Assembly (NCBI RefSeq): GCF_003946345.1
Contig: NZ_RHNY01000012.1
Coordinates: forward strand, 36,855-100,854
From: Levilactobacillus tongjiangensis
GTDB taxonomy: Bacteria > Bacillota > Bacilli > Lactobacillales > Lactobacillaceae
Length of the DNA: 64,000 nt
Reading direction: 5' to 3'
The position numbers were made by a program, and so were the translations under genes. A model generated the notes under the pieces. The model was not told the origin of the DNA. It ran no database searches and saw only the letters and a list, made by a program, of their open reading frames with translations. This document shows, one piece after another, positions 1 through 8,160 of this stretch. The number at the start of each line of letters is the position of its first letter. Within the stretch, counting starts at the first letter, position 1.

Positions 1-1496
1 GCGAGCCCCGGAATCGACCGTAATGCTGCCAATTGTTCCACTGGTTCATGAGTCGGGCCATCCTCACCCACGGCTAATGAGTCATGGGTAAAGACGTAAA
101 TTACGGGTAGTTGTTGCAAAGCCGCCAAACGAATAGCTGGCTTCATGTAGTCCGAGAAGACAAAGAACGTCGACCCGTAAACTCGGGTACCACCGTGTAA
201 CGCAATCCCGTTCATCGCTGCGGCTTCGGCAAACTCCCGTACACCAAACCACAGGTTGCGACCAGTTAGATTATCTGGCGCAAACCGTTCTTCATCATTG
301 ACGGCTGTCTTGTTGGAGCTAAAGAGGTCGGCAGACCCACCCCACAGGTTTGGACACTGGGCACTCAGTTGTTGTAAGACCTCATGACCGCTAGCTCGTG
401 AAGCCAGTGCATCCTTTTTATAATAAGTGGGTAATTGCTGGTCCAAGTCAGCTGGAACGGCCTTACTAATGCCTTTAGCAAACTGAGCTGCTAATTCAGG
501 TTCTTCATTTGAATACCGGGCAATGAGGTTAGACCACTCCTGATGGCTTGCCCAGCCACGCGACTTGATGGTGGTCATGAACCGTTCGTGAACCGCTGCT
601 GGCACCGTGAACGGATCGGCATTCCAGTGATAAAATTCCCGGGTTGCTGTCAAGTCCTCATCATTCAGTGGCGCACCGTGAACTTTGTTTGTGCCGGCAT
701 TCGGACTACCCGCCCCAATTTCAGTCTTCACTTCAATCAAGGTTGGACCATCCACGTTGGCCTTAGCTGCTTCAATGGCCCGGTTAATCGCTACTAGGTC
801 GTTGCCATCTTCGACCAACCAGTAGTTCCACCCGTAACTAGTAAAACGCTGACCAACGTTGTCATGACTTGCATTAGCCAGGGGACCATCGAGTGAAATA
901 TCGTTTGAATCATACAGTACAATTAGTTTGTTTAAGTTTAACTGACCCGCTAGGCTAGCAGACTCCGCCGCTACCCCTTCCAGCAGGTCACCGTCCCCAC
1001 ATAGTGCGTAAGTATAGTGATCGACAACGTCAAAGCCATCCTGGTTGTAGTCCCCGCGCAGATGAGCTTCTGCCATGGCCATCCCCACGGCCATGCCAAT
1101 TCCTTGCCCAAGTGGACCCGTTGTGGCATCAACACCAGGGGTAACCCCGTACTCCGGATGACCAGGCGTTTTGCTACCCAATTGCCGAAAATTCATCAAA
1201 TCGTCTCGACTCAGTGTGAAGCCACTGAGGTGTAGAAGACTGTACAGCATCGCGGATCCATGCCCGGCGGATAAAACAAACCGATCGCGGTTAAACCACT
1301 GTGGGAATGAGGGATCCACCCGTAAGTGCCGTGAAAATAGAACGTAGGCCATAGGTGCTGCCCCCAATGGCAACCCGGGGTGACCGGAATGAGCCCGAGA
1401 AATCATATCCATGCTCAGCATACGAACGGCATTAACCGCTTGCTGATCAGTTTCATCAAAATTAGTCGATTCGGAACGTGTAGCTGTATTCAACAT
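1..1496 (-). CDS. tkt: Transketolase, C-terminus beyond the window edge
   Basis: Transketolase moves two-carbon ketol units between sugar phosphates in the pentose phosphate pathway and uses thiamine diphosphate. The visible 498 codons begin at ATG 1496-1494, with GAGGT about 9 bases upstream. They read through the N-terminal ThDP domain ([11 protein letters not shown] near residue 36, the GDGDLLEG cofactor motif) and into the pyrimidine domain ([19 protein letters not shown] at the very edge). The frame is open throughout. The gene runs off position 1, so the last quarter is missing. Its leader carries a strong promoter and operator-like palindromes. It lies downstream of ribokinase on the same strand but behind that gene's terminator, so it is probably a separate transcript. 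Identification as transketolase rather than phosphoketolase rests on the THEPVEQ region. Confidence 0.96.
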   Translation of the reverse strand, partial: MLNTATRSESTNFDETDQQAVNAVRMLSMDMISRAHSGHPGLPLGAAPMAYVLFSRHLRVDPSFPQWFNRDRFVLSAGHGSAMLYSLLHLSGFTLSRDDLMNFRQLGSKTPGHPEYGVTPGVDATTGPLGQGIGMAVGMAMAEAHLRGDYNQDGFDVVDHYTYALCGDGDLLEGVAAESASLAGQLNLNKLIVLYDSNDISLDGPLANASHDNVGQRFTSYGWNYWLVEDGNDLVAINRAIEAAKANVDGPTLIEVKTEIGAGSPNAGTNKVHGAPLNDEDLTATREFYHWNADPFTVPAAVHERFMTTIKSRGWASHQEWSNLIARYSNEEPELAAQFAKGISKAVPADLDQQLPTYYKKDALASRASGHEVLQQLSAQCPNLWGGSADLFSSNKTAVNDEERFAPDNLTGRNLWFGVREFAEAAAMNGIALHGGTRVYGSTFFVFSDYMKPAIRLAALQQLPVIYVFTHDSLAVGEDGPTHEPVEQLAALRSIPGL

Positions 1497-1595
1497 CACA
1501 AATAACCTCACTTAATCCGGCCGGACTGACCACGGCCAATCATTTTCGTTATACCAAAGTACAACCTGGTTGGTGGGTAACTACCAACTTTCATA

Positions 1596-1624
1596 ACTAT
1601 ACCAATTAAACAATTGTAATGCAA
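1596..1624 (-). promoter_or_regulatory. Promoter of tkt
   Basis: On the minus strand TTGCAT (1624-1619) and TATAGT (1601-1596) are separated by exactly 17 bases, about 100 bases upstream of the transketolase ATG. A short inverted repeat, GTTGGT/ACCAAC, lies just downstream in the leader. Confidence 0.7.
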
Positions 1625-1664
1625 CCAGTTTTATAAAGGCCTATCTATAGACATTTGTTAGTTG

Positions 1665-1718
1665 TACACTAGTGTATATTGAAATATACCGATTTGATAA
1701 TGTTGCAACCGGTTGTCA
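1665..1718. promoter_or_regulatory. Candidate operators upstream of tkt
   Basis: Two palindromes lie 40-95 bases upstream of the tkt -35 box: a perfect TACACTAGTGTA (1665-1676) and a LacI/GalR-like TGCAACCGGTTGTCA (1704-1718). Their position fits transcription-factor binding upstream of RNA polymerase. The regulators are not identifiable; the LacI-type protein at 2847-3854 is one candidate for the second site. Confidence 0.35.
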
Positions 1719-1729
1719 AAAATTCCACA

Positions 1730-1773
1730 AAAAAACGACCATCTTTCCGAAAAGTAATCGAAAGATAGTCGTT
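1730..1773 (-). terminator. Terminator of rbsK
   Basis: On the minus strand ACGACTATCTTTC pairs with GAAAGATGGTCGT across a short loop and is followed by a run of seven T. It lies 20 bases after the ribokinase stop codon. Confidence 0.85.
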
Positions 1774-1793
1774 TGTTAAGTTGTTTTCTGAAA

Positions 1794-2717
1794 CTAGCCT
1801 TTGGCGTTTGCAGCTTGAACTTGATCAAACGTTGGAATCGATGGCATAGCACCTAAACCTTGGACCGTTAAGGAACTGGCCCGTTGCGCGAAGACTAAAG
1901 CCGTGGCAATGTTACTCAGATCTGGCAGCAGTTGTGAACTCAGTGCACCAATGAACGTGTCACCAGCGGCCGTCGTATCCACTGCCTTGACCTTGAAGGC
2001 TGGAACGAAACCATTTTCTTTTTCAGTTGCGTAGTAAGCACCCTTACTCCCAACCGTAATAATCAGGTTCTTAACACCCATTTCACGGAATTTTTTGGCA
2101 TTTGCATCCATGGATGCAACGTCGGTCACTTCAATACCAGTTAATTCTGCACTTTCAGTCTCGTTAGGCACCACTAAGTCGGTCACCTTTAAGATTTCAG
2201 GGTCGATCTTAGCGGCCGGAGCTGGATTTAAAATCGTGGTAACGTCATGTTGCTTAGCTACCTTAAATGCAGCTAACGTGGCCGCCTGTGGCGTTTCAAA
2301 CTGAGTGATCAGGAAATCAGCCTTGGCAATTTCACTTTCGCGTGCAATCACTTCTGCCGCCTCAATTTGTTGGTTGGAACCACCGTAAACCAAAATACTG
2401 TTTTGGCCCGCTTCATCTAATAGAATGAAGGCAGAGCCGGTACCCACCGTCTTGTCCGTGATAATGGCACTGGTGTCAATGTTATCGTTATTCAGAGATT
2501 CAACCATGAAACGACCGGCGTCATCGTTGCCGACCTTCCCGATAAAGTTAGTCTGTGCGCCAGCCCGGGCAGCAGCAACCGCCTGGTTCGCACCCTTCCC
2601 ACCAGCAGCACTCGTCTTGTTTTCAGTAGACAGCGTTTCCCCTGGTTGGGGCATCCGTGCAACTCGTAGCGTCGTATCAACGTTGAGACTTCCCAGAACC
2701 GTAACTTTGTTTGACAT
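1794..2717 (-). CDS. rbsK: Ribokinase (PfkB family)
   Basis: Phosphorylates ribose with ATP to ribose-5-phosphate, feeding the pentose phosphate pathway next to transketolase. The 307-residue protein has full family length. PfkB signatures are present: GGKGANQA at residues 39-46 and DTTAAGDTF at 247-255, whose Asp253 is the expected catalytic base. The ATG at 2717 has AAGGAG about 10 bases upstream. No ribose transporter or RbsD is linked, so uptake must be encoded elsewhere; a nucleoside-salvage role is possible. A 14-bp palindromic operator lies in its leader and the LacI-type regulator gene is directly upstream on the same strand. Confidence 0.95.
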   Translation of the reverse strand: MSNKVTVLGSLNVDTTLRVARMPQPGETLSTENKTSAAGGKGANQAVAAARAGAQTNFIGKVGNDDAGRFMVESLNNDNIDTSAIITDKTVGTGSAFILLDEAGQNSILVYGGSNQQIEAAEVIARESEIAKADFLITQFETPQAATLAAFKVAKQHDVTTILNPAPAAKIDPEILKVTDLVVPNETESAELTGIEVTDVASMDANAKKFREMGVKNLIITVGSKGAYYATEKENGFVPAFKVKAVDTTAAGDTFIGALSSQLLPDLSNIATALVFAQRASSLTVQGLGAMPSIPTFDQVQAANAKG

Positions 2718-2749
2718 AATTAACCTTCACTCCTTAAGCAGAATCGTTT

Positions 2750-2763
2750 GTAAAACGTTTTAC
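2750..2763. promoter_or_regulatory. LacI-family operator in the rbsK leader
   Basis: Perfect palindrome GTAAAACGTTTTAC between the LacI-type regulator gene and rbsK. The central CG with A/T arms is typical of RbsR/LacI-family operators. Symmetry and spacing differ slightly from a CcpA cre site, so the adjacent regulator is the more likely ligand. Confidence 0.7.
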
Positions 2764-2846
2764 GTATTGCCGACACACTGGGCAACCCGTTTTGAATAAC
2801 CCTAGCGTATCATGTTTCGAAAAGGCTTACAAGAACTAAATGAAAT

Positions 2847-3854
2847 TTATTTCACCGGTCCCGTGCTTTCACGGTCCCGAAGTTCAACTGGCAAATTGAC
2901 CAGTTGCTCTGGTTGGCGTTGGTCCTGGATTCGATTGATCAACAGCGTCGTTGCCTGCTGCCCCATCGTCACAACTGGTTGATGAATCGTACTCAACTTA
3001 GGAACGACGTACTCATCCAAGTCAATGTCATCGTAACCCAGCACCGAAATATCCTCGGGAACCCTGAGTCCCTGTTCGTGTAACCCACGAATCAGGCCCA
3101 GAGCCGTCTCATCGTTAATCGCAAAGACTGCCGTTGGTTTCTGAGCTAAGACCGCCGAGGTAGCCTGATAGCCCCCTAATTTTGTCATGGCTGCCGTCAC
3201 AACCGCCGTGCTGGCCAATTGTACACCCAACTCAGCCAATTGCTTACGAAATCCATCCAGCCGAATCAGCAAGTTTTGGGTGGGGTGCTCAGGCATCACG
3301 ACAGCAATGCGTTGATGTCCCAATGCCACTAAATGTTGTGCGGCTAACTGTCCCCCCTGTTGATCATCAATTCGGACCCGGTCAACGCTGGGACCGCCGT
3401 TCTGATCAATCAACAGGTAAGGGATCCCATTTTTCTTTAGGATATTATCAATGGCTTCGCCCGTGATGGAGGCACTCGCAATAATCAGGCCATCCACCGC
3501 ACGTTTGATCAATTCCTGGAGGTAATAACTTTCTAGCTTTTCATCATGGTTAGCGCCAAAAATCAACGGGATGAAGTGCCGGTCCCGACTGGTCTGTTGC
3601 ACACCGCGAATGAACATACTGAAGAAAGGGTTCCCCAGGTTTGGCACCAACACACCAATCGTCTGTGCGGACTTCATGATTAAATTACGGGCGTTGAAAT
3701 CCGGTACGTAGCCCATCTCTTCTTGTAGTTGATGGACCCGCCGACGCGTATCCAGGCTAAAACGTTCGCCCTTGCCATTCAGAATCTGTGAAACTGTCGT
3801 GACCGAGACGCCCGCCGCTTCTGCAAGGTCCCGAATCGTTACTTTACGTGTCAT
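2847..3854 (-). CDS. LacI-family transcriptional regulator, probably RbsR-like
   Basis: Sugar-responsive repressor. Residues 1-50 form the LacI helix-turn-helix (VTIRDLAEAAGVSVTTVSQI) with the hinge region after it; the rest is a periplasmic-binding-protein-like effector domain (NLGNPFFSMFIRGV, FAINDETALG, LGYDDID). The start is set at ATG 3854 because GGAGG lies 5 bases upstream; an in-frame GTG/ATG extension to 3890 has no ribosome site. That gives 335 residues, the normal family length. It is transcribed toward rbsK, and the operator at 2750-2763 lies in the gap, so control of rbsK and of itself is the simplest inference. The effector is not known; ribose is a guess from context. Confidence 0.9.
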   Translation of the reverse strand: MTRKVTIRDLAEAAGVSVTTVSQILNGKGERFSLDTRRRVHQLQEEMGYVPDFNARNLIMKSAQTIGVLVPNLGNPFFSMFIRGVQQTSRDRHFIPLIFGANHDEKLESYYLQELIKRAVDGLIIASASITGEAIDNILKKNGIPYLLIDQNGGPSVDRVRIDDQQGGQLAAQHLVALGHQRIAVVMPEHPTQNLLIRLDGFRKQLAELGVQLASTAVVTAAMTKLGGYQATSAVLAQKPTAVFAINDETALGLIRGLHEQGLRVPEDISVLGYDDIDLDEYVVPKLSTIHQPVVTMGQQATTLLINRIQDQRQPEQLVNLPVELRDRESTGPVK

Positions 3855-3960
3855 AGCAACCTCCATCATTTCCTTTAAACCTGTACCCATTATACCCCAC
3901 GCCTGGACAAATTATGTGACCAATTTTGATTAATCATCTAATGCGTCAGATTCTCTCAAT

Positions 3961-4151
3961 CCGTCGTCTCCGGCGGTCAAAGCGAGGGCCAGATGTGGGG
4001 ACCAGAGAAAGCCAAGGAACGGTCTTTCTCCTCGACTTGAAGCCTCGGTAAATCGCCGAGGCCCCAAGCTCGTCCCACGATATCACTTGGCCGACCCACC
4101 AAGTGATATCGTCTGCACTGCTGCCCCCCGCTGTGGCCGCCTCCGACTACA
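3961..4151 (-). repeat. Structured intergenic element, copy A
   Basis: Copy of the repeated three-hairpin element. Outer stem arms lie at about 3963-3993 and 4118-4150. Read on the minus strand, hairpin 1 is CGATATCACTTGG with its exact complement. Then comes TGGGACGAGC, hairpin 2 ending in GGCTTCAA, then GTCGAGG, hairpin 3 with loop GACCGTTCCTTGGC, then GGTCCCCAC. It sits between the terminator of the aldo/keto reductase gene and the LacI-type gene, and no ORF explains it. Confidence 0.75.
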
Positions 4152-4183
4152 TTGGTGAATGAATTTTTAAAACCCGATTAGAC

Positions 4184-4218
4184 AAAAAAATGGCTATCAA
4201 GTTGCGACAGCCATTTCG
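4184..4218 (-). terminator. Terminator of the aldo/keto reductase gene
   Basis: Minus-strand hairpin AAATGGCTGTCG / TTGATAGCCATTT followed by seven T, 17 bases after the stop codon. Confidence 0.88.
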
Positions 4219-4234
4219 AATATTCCAATTTAAA

Positions 4235-5224
4235 TTAAGCTTTTAAAATTTTATCGATAGCCGCTAATTGCTCTGGATCGAATTCTAAGTTTTGAACCGC
4301 CTTGATATTTTCCAGCAAGTGTTCAGGCTTAGATGCCCCAGTAATCACGCTAGTAATCACTGGGTTGTGCAACAGCCACGCCAATGCCATATGCGACAAC
4401 TTTTGACCCCGACTCTGTGCAATCTGATTCAAACCTAATAGCTTTTGATAAAGCTTGTCGCGGCCCTGCTTCAAGATGTATTCACTAGACCAGTGAATGT
4501 CAACGTCTTCAGGAATCCCATCCAAGTATTTGTCAGTCAATAAGCCCTCACATAAGGGACCGTACGCAATCGCACCGGCATTGTTTTCCCGTAACCGATC
4601 GAATAACCCGTCGTCTGCAGCGGACTGATTCAACATGTTGTAAGAAACTTGGTCGACCACAAATGGTGTATGCAAGTCTTTAAAGATTTTGATCATTGCT
4701 AGAGCTTGTGGCGCCGTGTAGTTCGAAATACCAACATACAAAGTCTTGCCCTGCTTCACCAAATTATCCAAAGCAACCGCCGTTTCCTCTGGATCCGTCT
4801 CTGGGTCAAAACGGTGACTGTAGAAAATGTCAACGTAGTCCAAACCCATGGCTTGAAGTGACCGATCTAATGAGGCGGTCAATGCCTTACGCGAACTCAT
4901 TTGTCCGTAAGGTCCTGGCCACATGTGGAAGCCCGCCTTACTACTGATGATCAATTCATCACGATAGGGCTTCAATTCTCGTTCCAGAACTTGACCAAAC
5001 AGCCGCTCTGCCTCGTAAGAACCAGGACCATAGTTGGCGGCTAAATCAAAGCTAAAGATACCGGCGTCAAACGCCTTGAGGATGATGTCGCGGGTGTCAC
5101 CGTAATTCGCGTTCTCCCCAAAACTATGCCACATGCCAAAAGAAATAGCCGGTAACTGAAAACCCGTGTTACCAGCCCGCCGAATCGGCATTTTTTCATA
5201 ACGATGTTCATCTGCAAGAAACAT
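4235..5224 (-). CDS. Aldo/keto reductase, YghZ/Gpr-like
   Basis: NAD(P)H-dependent oxidoreductase of the (beta/alpha)8 aldo/keto reductase fold. The start MFLADEHRYEKMPIRRAG and the DPETDPEETA stretch resemble the YghZ group, in which E. coli Gpr reduces L-glyceraldehyde 3-phosphate and methylglyoxal. Expected catalytic residues are visible: Asp and Tyr in FDLAANYGPGS, Lys in ISSKAGF and His in FYSHRFDP. 329 residues is full length. It follows murQ with its own strong promoter in the 73-base gap and ends in its own terminator, so it can be transcribed alone. The physiological substrate cannot be read from sequence. Confidence 0.9.
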   Translation of the reverse strand: MFLADEHRYEKMPIRRAGNTGFQLPAISFGMWHSFGENANYGDTRDIILKAFDAGIFSFDLAANYGPGSYEAERLFGQVLERELKPYRDELIISSKAGFHMWPGPYGQMSSRKALTASLDRSLQAMGLDYVDIFYSHRFDPETDPEETAVALDNLVKQGKTLYVGISNYTAPQALAMIKIFKDLHTPFVVDQVSYNMLNQSAADDGLFDRLRENNAGAIAYGPLCEGLLTDKYLDGIPEDVDIHWSSEYILKQGRDKLYQKLLGLNQIAQSRGQKLSHMALAWLLHNPVITSVITGASKPEHLLENIKAVQNLEFDPEQLAAIDKILKA

Positions 5225-5259
5225 TTTGCCACTTTCCTTTCCTCTTATACCTAGTCTAA

Positions 5260-5288
5260 AGTATAGAGAATTGGTGTGGACCAGTCAA
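5260..5288 (-). promoter_or_regulatory. Promoter of the aldo/keto reductase gene
   Basis: TTGACT (5288-5283) and TATACT (5265-5260) with a 17-base spacer on the minus strand, in the gap after murQ. This is close to the sigma-A consensus. Confidence 0.8.
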
Positions 5289-5297
5289 TCCATGACG

Positions 5298-6206
5298 TTA
5301 CTGTTGATCGTCATTTAACTTGACCGCTTGTGACACGTGACCACCGGTAGCTGCCAACAAACTCTTGGCCTCGGCGATGGTTCCCTTCGTTTCAATCAGC
5401 ACGATGGCTAAAGGAACGTTGTTACCCGCCCGATCTAAGGCCCGTTCTGCAGCTATCATGGACGTCTGAGTGGCTTCAGCAATGATCTTCTTGGCCCGTT
5501 CAAACGTCTTGCCATTGGTTGGCACCACGTTGATCATCAGGTTTTGATAGACCTTCCCGGACTTAACCATGATTCCCGTGGACAGCATGTTCAGCACCAT
5601 CTTTTCTGCGGTCCCCGCCTTTAAAAGCGTGGCCCCCGTGATGATTTCAGGACCAACGACCGGCGTAATTGGGTAGTCCGCCAGCTCAGCCAAGGGACTA
5701 CCTTCAATGCAGGAAAAACCAATGCCTAAGGCACCTTGTTTCTGTGCATAGTCCAGGGCAGCTAGTGTGTATGGCGTTTGGCCGGAAGCAGCGCTCGCCA
5801 CCACTACGTCCTGCGCCGTTAAATTGACTGCTGCTAAATCGTCGTGGGCTAGTTCCGGCGAATCTTCAGCCGATTGCACCGTATGCGTCAGTGCGTCAGC
5901 TCCACCGGCAATCAAGCCAAAAGTCTGTTCAGCCGTCAACCCATAAGTTGGTTGTAGTTCAGTGGCATCGATCACGCCTAACCGACCAGAAGTCCCGGCA
6001 CCAATATAAATCAACCGGCCACCTTGATCAAACTTGGGGTAGGCAGCGTCAATCGCCGCCGCAATTTGAGGCAATTCCTTCTGTACCGCCCTAGCTACCC
6101 GGTGGTCCTCCCGGTTAATCGTTGCTACCATTTCTAACGTGGATTCCCGATCAATGTGCGTCGACCGGTGATTACGTTGCTCTGTTAGTAAGTCGTCAAA
6201 TTGCAT
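5298..6206 (-). CDS. murQ: N-acetylmuramic acid 6-phosphate etherase
   Basis: Cleaves the lactyl ether of MurNAc-6-phosphate to GlcNAc-6-phosphate and D-lactate during cell-wall recycling. The 302-residue protein is a SIS-domain sugar isomerase homologue: GAGTSGRLGVIDATE, then ASGQTPYTLAALDYA for phosphate binding, and GPEIITGATLLKAGTA matching the conserved GPE..TGSTRLKAGTA block. It is of usual length. No MurP phosphotransferase or MurR regulator is adjacent. The leader holds a consensus promoter with a CcpA-type site immediately downstream, so expression is probably lowered on preferred sugars. Confidence 0.95.
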   Translation of the reverse strand: MQFDDLLTEQRNHRSTHIDRESTLEMVATINREDHRVARAVQKELPQIAAAIDAAYPKFDQGGRLIYIGAGTSGRLGVIDATELQPTYGLTAEQTFGLIAGGADALTHTVQSAEDSPELAHDDLAAVNLTAQDVVVASAASGQTPYTLAALDYAQKQGALGIGFSCIEGSPLAELADYPITPVVGPEIITGATLLKAGTAEKMVLNMLSTGIMVKSGKVYQNLMINVVPTNGKTFERAKKIIAEATQTSMIAAERALDRAGNNVPLAIVLIETKGTIAEAKSLLAATGGHVSQAVKLNDDQQ

Positions 6207-6239
6207 AGTGTTCTGCCTCCAGCTCCGTGAATTGTCTTA

Positions 6240-6296
6240 TGTATTCGCTTTCATAAGTCTTACTCTAGGTATAACATGTTTCATACGCAATTTCAA
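6240..6296 (-). promoter_or_regulatory. murQ promoter with cre site
   Basis: On the minus strand TTGAAA (6296-6291), a 17-base spacer and TATACC (6273-6268) form a promoter. TGAAAGCGAATACA (6253-6240) matches the CcpA cre pattern TGNAANCGNNNNCA and starts about 8 bases after the expected transcription start, a position typical of repression. Confidence 0.7.
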
Positions 6297-6456
6297 TTCT
6301 CAATTAAAATCAGCCGGGAGTTTCGCTGGTCACCAGTCAAAATTGAGAGACACTTCACCTACAGCAAAAGTTTTCTGAAACGGCGCGATTATCTTGGCTC
6401 ATTTACCGTTTAGCCACCTGGTTTTTCAAATTGAGGGGACGGCTTGAATCCAAAAT
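6297..6456. other. Intergenic stretch without a recognised gene
   Basis: Between the murQ promoter and the oppA terminator I see no ORF with a ribosome site. An inverted repeat TCTCAATT...AATTGAGA (about 6297-6347) encloses a small CTGGTCACCAG hairpin. Its function is unknown, and it lacks the conserved junctions of the repeated three-hairpin element. Confidence 0.4.
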
Positions 6457-6489
6457 AAAAAAAACGTACGGAATTTTCATTCCGTACGC
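6457..6489 (-). terminator. Terminator of the oppA-like gene
   Basis: Perfect 10-bp stem CGTACGGAAT/ATTCCGTACG followed by a T-rich run on the minus strand, 13 bases after the stop codon. Confidence 0.92.
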
Positions 6490-6501
6490 CTACTGACATG
6501 A

Positions 6502-8148
6502 CTATTTTTTCAATTCCATCCATTGGTACCCACGACTCATCCCCGCTGGGTTCCAAACATAACCCGAAACCTTAGGATTCCACATCTCAACCGTAGCTGG
6601 TTGATACAGAGGTACCAGGCCTTGTTGCGTCATCAGCCGCTTTTCAGCTCTAACTAAGTCTTGGTAACGAGCAGTTGGATTGTTGGCATCCTGATTCTCA
6701 GACTTTTTAACATCGCTATCGTACTTGGCGTCGGAAAAACCACCATTGTTATTGGTGTTACCAGTACTCATCAACGATAAGAAGTTGATTGGATCAGCAA
6801 AGTCGGCGCCCCAACTTGAAATAACTAAATCAAAGTTCCCCGCATTCGACCGACTTAACCGAGTCTTGTACGGCAACGTATTAATAGAAACCTTCACGTT
6901 CGGTAGCTTCTGCAACTCTGCTTGAATGTACTGGGCAACCGTCTTCGTGACACTGGTATCATCAGCCATCAGCGTTAAGTCCAATTGCTTCGTACCAGAT
7001 GCCTTCAGACCGGCCTTCATCAATTTTTTGGCCGCGGTCAAGTTGTAAGCAACCCCATCCTTGACGTAAGCATCCTTAGCAAAGTCAGCCTTAGTCTTAG
7101 GGTTCTGCGTCAAATTCTCGGACACAAAGCCCAGTGGTGCCTTGGACCCATCCCGCAACACGCTCTTTGCCAATTGTTTCTTATCAATTGCTAATGACAG
7201 AGCTTGACGAACTTTCAGATTTTTCAGCGCCTTGACCCGCTTTTGATTCATTTGCATGTAATAGGTCGTTCCGCCGACAAAGGTTTTCATGTCACTGTTG
7301 TTCTTCAGGTTCGCAACCTGTGTCCCATCCAAAGTCGTGGCATCCAGTTCCTTCTTTTGATACAAGTTCAAGCCCGTCGATGGGTCAGCCACAACCTGGA
7401 AGTTTAACTTCTTTAAAGTAATGGCCTTTTTGTCCCAAAATTGCGGATTCTTTACCAACGTCCAGCTCTGATCGGTCCCCTGCCATTTAGTCATGACAAA
7501 TGGGCCATCGTAAGCTGTCTTGTCACTGGAATGACCGTAGTCGCTACCATACTTCTCCACGACACTCTGTTCCTGTGGGAAGAAGGTTGGAAAGGCCAAC
7601 AACAATTTAAAGTAGGCCACTGGTTTGCTCAAAGTTACCTGTAATGTTGACTTATTCAGAGCTTTCACACCCAGTTGGCTAGGCGCCAATTTGCCACTTT
7701 GAACGGCGCTGTAGTTTTTAATTCCTGCCATCAGGTAGGCGTATTCAGCCGCTGTCTTAGGTGCGGCCGTCCGCCGCCAAGAATAAACGAAGTCCTGGGC
7801 AGTGACCGCCTTACCGTCGTTCCAGTGGTTATTCTTCCGCAGGTTAAAGACGTAGGTCTTCCCACCGTTTGAAACCGTGGTCTTCGTCGCCAATGCATTA
7901 ATTAATTTTTCCTTTTTACCTAACCGATACAAGCCCTCTTGGGTGTGGTATAGCTGGGTCAAACTGGTCGAGTCCGCCGCTTTAGATACATCCAGCGTGG
8001 TGACCTCGGATTTAGTCGAGAGCTTGACGTCTTGCTTAGCCGCCAATTGTCCCGAATTGTTTGAAGACGTTGACTTACCACAGGCAGCCAATCCCCCGGC
8101 TACCAATAGTGTCGCTCCGATTAAAAGTCCTAACTGTTTTCCCTTCAA
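6502..8148 (-). CDS. oppA: Oligopeptide ABC transporter substrate-binding lipoprotein
   Basis: Captures peptides outside the membrane for an Opp-type ABC importer. Residues 1-23 are a lipoprotein signal with lipobox LAAC (acylated Cys23), followed by a Ser/Asn linker and an SBP_bac_5 fold (SWRRTAAPKT, KNPQFWDK, FDLVISSWGADFADPINFLS are typical OppA blocks). 548 residues is full length. The start is TTG 8148: GAGGAG lies 8 bases upstream and no ATG is available. It follows the amidase by 12 bases and ends in a strong terminator, so the two form one transcript. No opp permease or ATPase genes are present, which makes it an orphan receptor. Substrate class is inferred from family only. Confidence 0.93.
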   Translation of the reverse strand: MKGKQLGLLIGATLLVAGGLAACGKSTSSNNSGQLAAKQDVKLSTKSEVTTLDVSKAADSTSLTQLYHTQEGLYRLGKKEKLINALATKTTVSNGGKTYVFNLRKNNHWNDGKAVTAQDFVYSWRRTAAPKTAAEYAYLMAGIKNYSAVQSGKLAPSQLGVKALNKSTLQVTLSKPVAYFKLLLAFPTFFPQEQSVVEKYGSDYGHSSDKTAYDGPFVMTKWQGTDQSWTLVKNPQFWDKKAITLKKLNFQVVADPSTGLNLYQKKELDATTLDGTQVANLKNNSDMKTFVGGTTYYMQMNQKRVKALKNLKVRQALSLAIDKKQLAKSVLRDGSKAPLGFVSENLTQNPKTKADFAKDAYVKDGVAYNLTAAKKLMKAGLKASGTKQLDLTLMADDTSVTKTVAQYIQAELQKLPNVKVSINTLPYKTRLSRSNAGNFDLVISSWGADFADPINFLSLMSTGNTNNNGGFSDAKYDSDVKKSENQDANNPTARYQDLVRAEKRLMTQQGLVPLYQPATVEMWNPKVSGYVWNPAGMSRGYQWMELKK

Positions 8149-8160
8149 AACGTTCGCTCC

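Noticed and set aside
2750..2763. CcpA cre site before rbsK
   Set aside because: The palindrome is perfectly symmetric with spacing unlike the cre consensus; it fits the neighbouring LacI-type regulator better.
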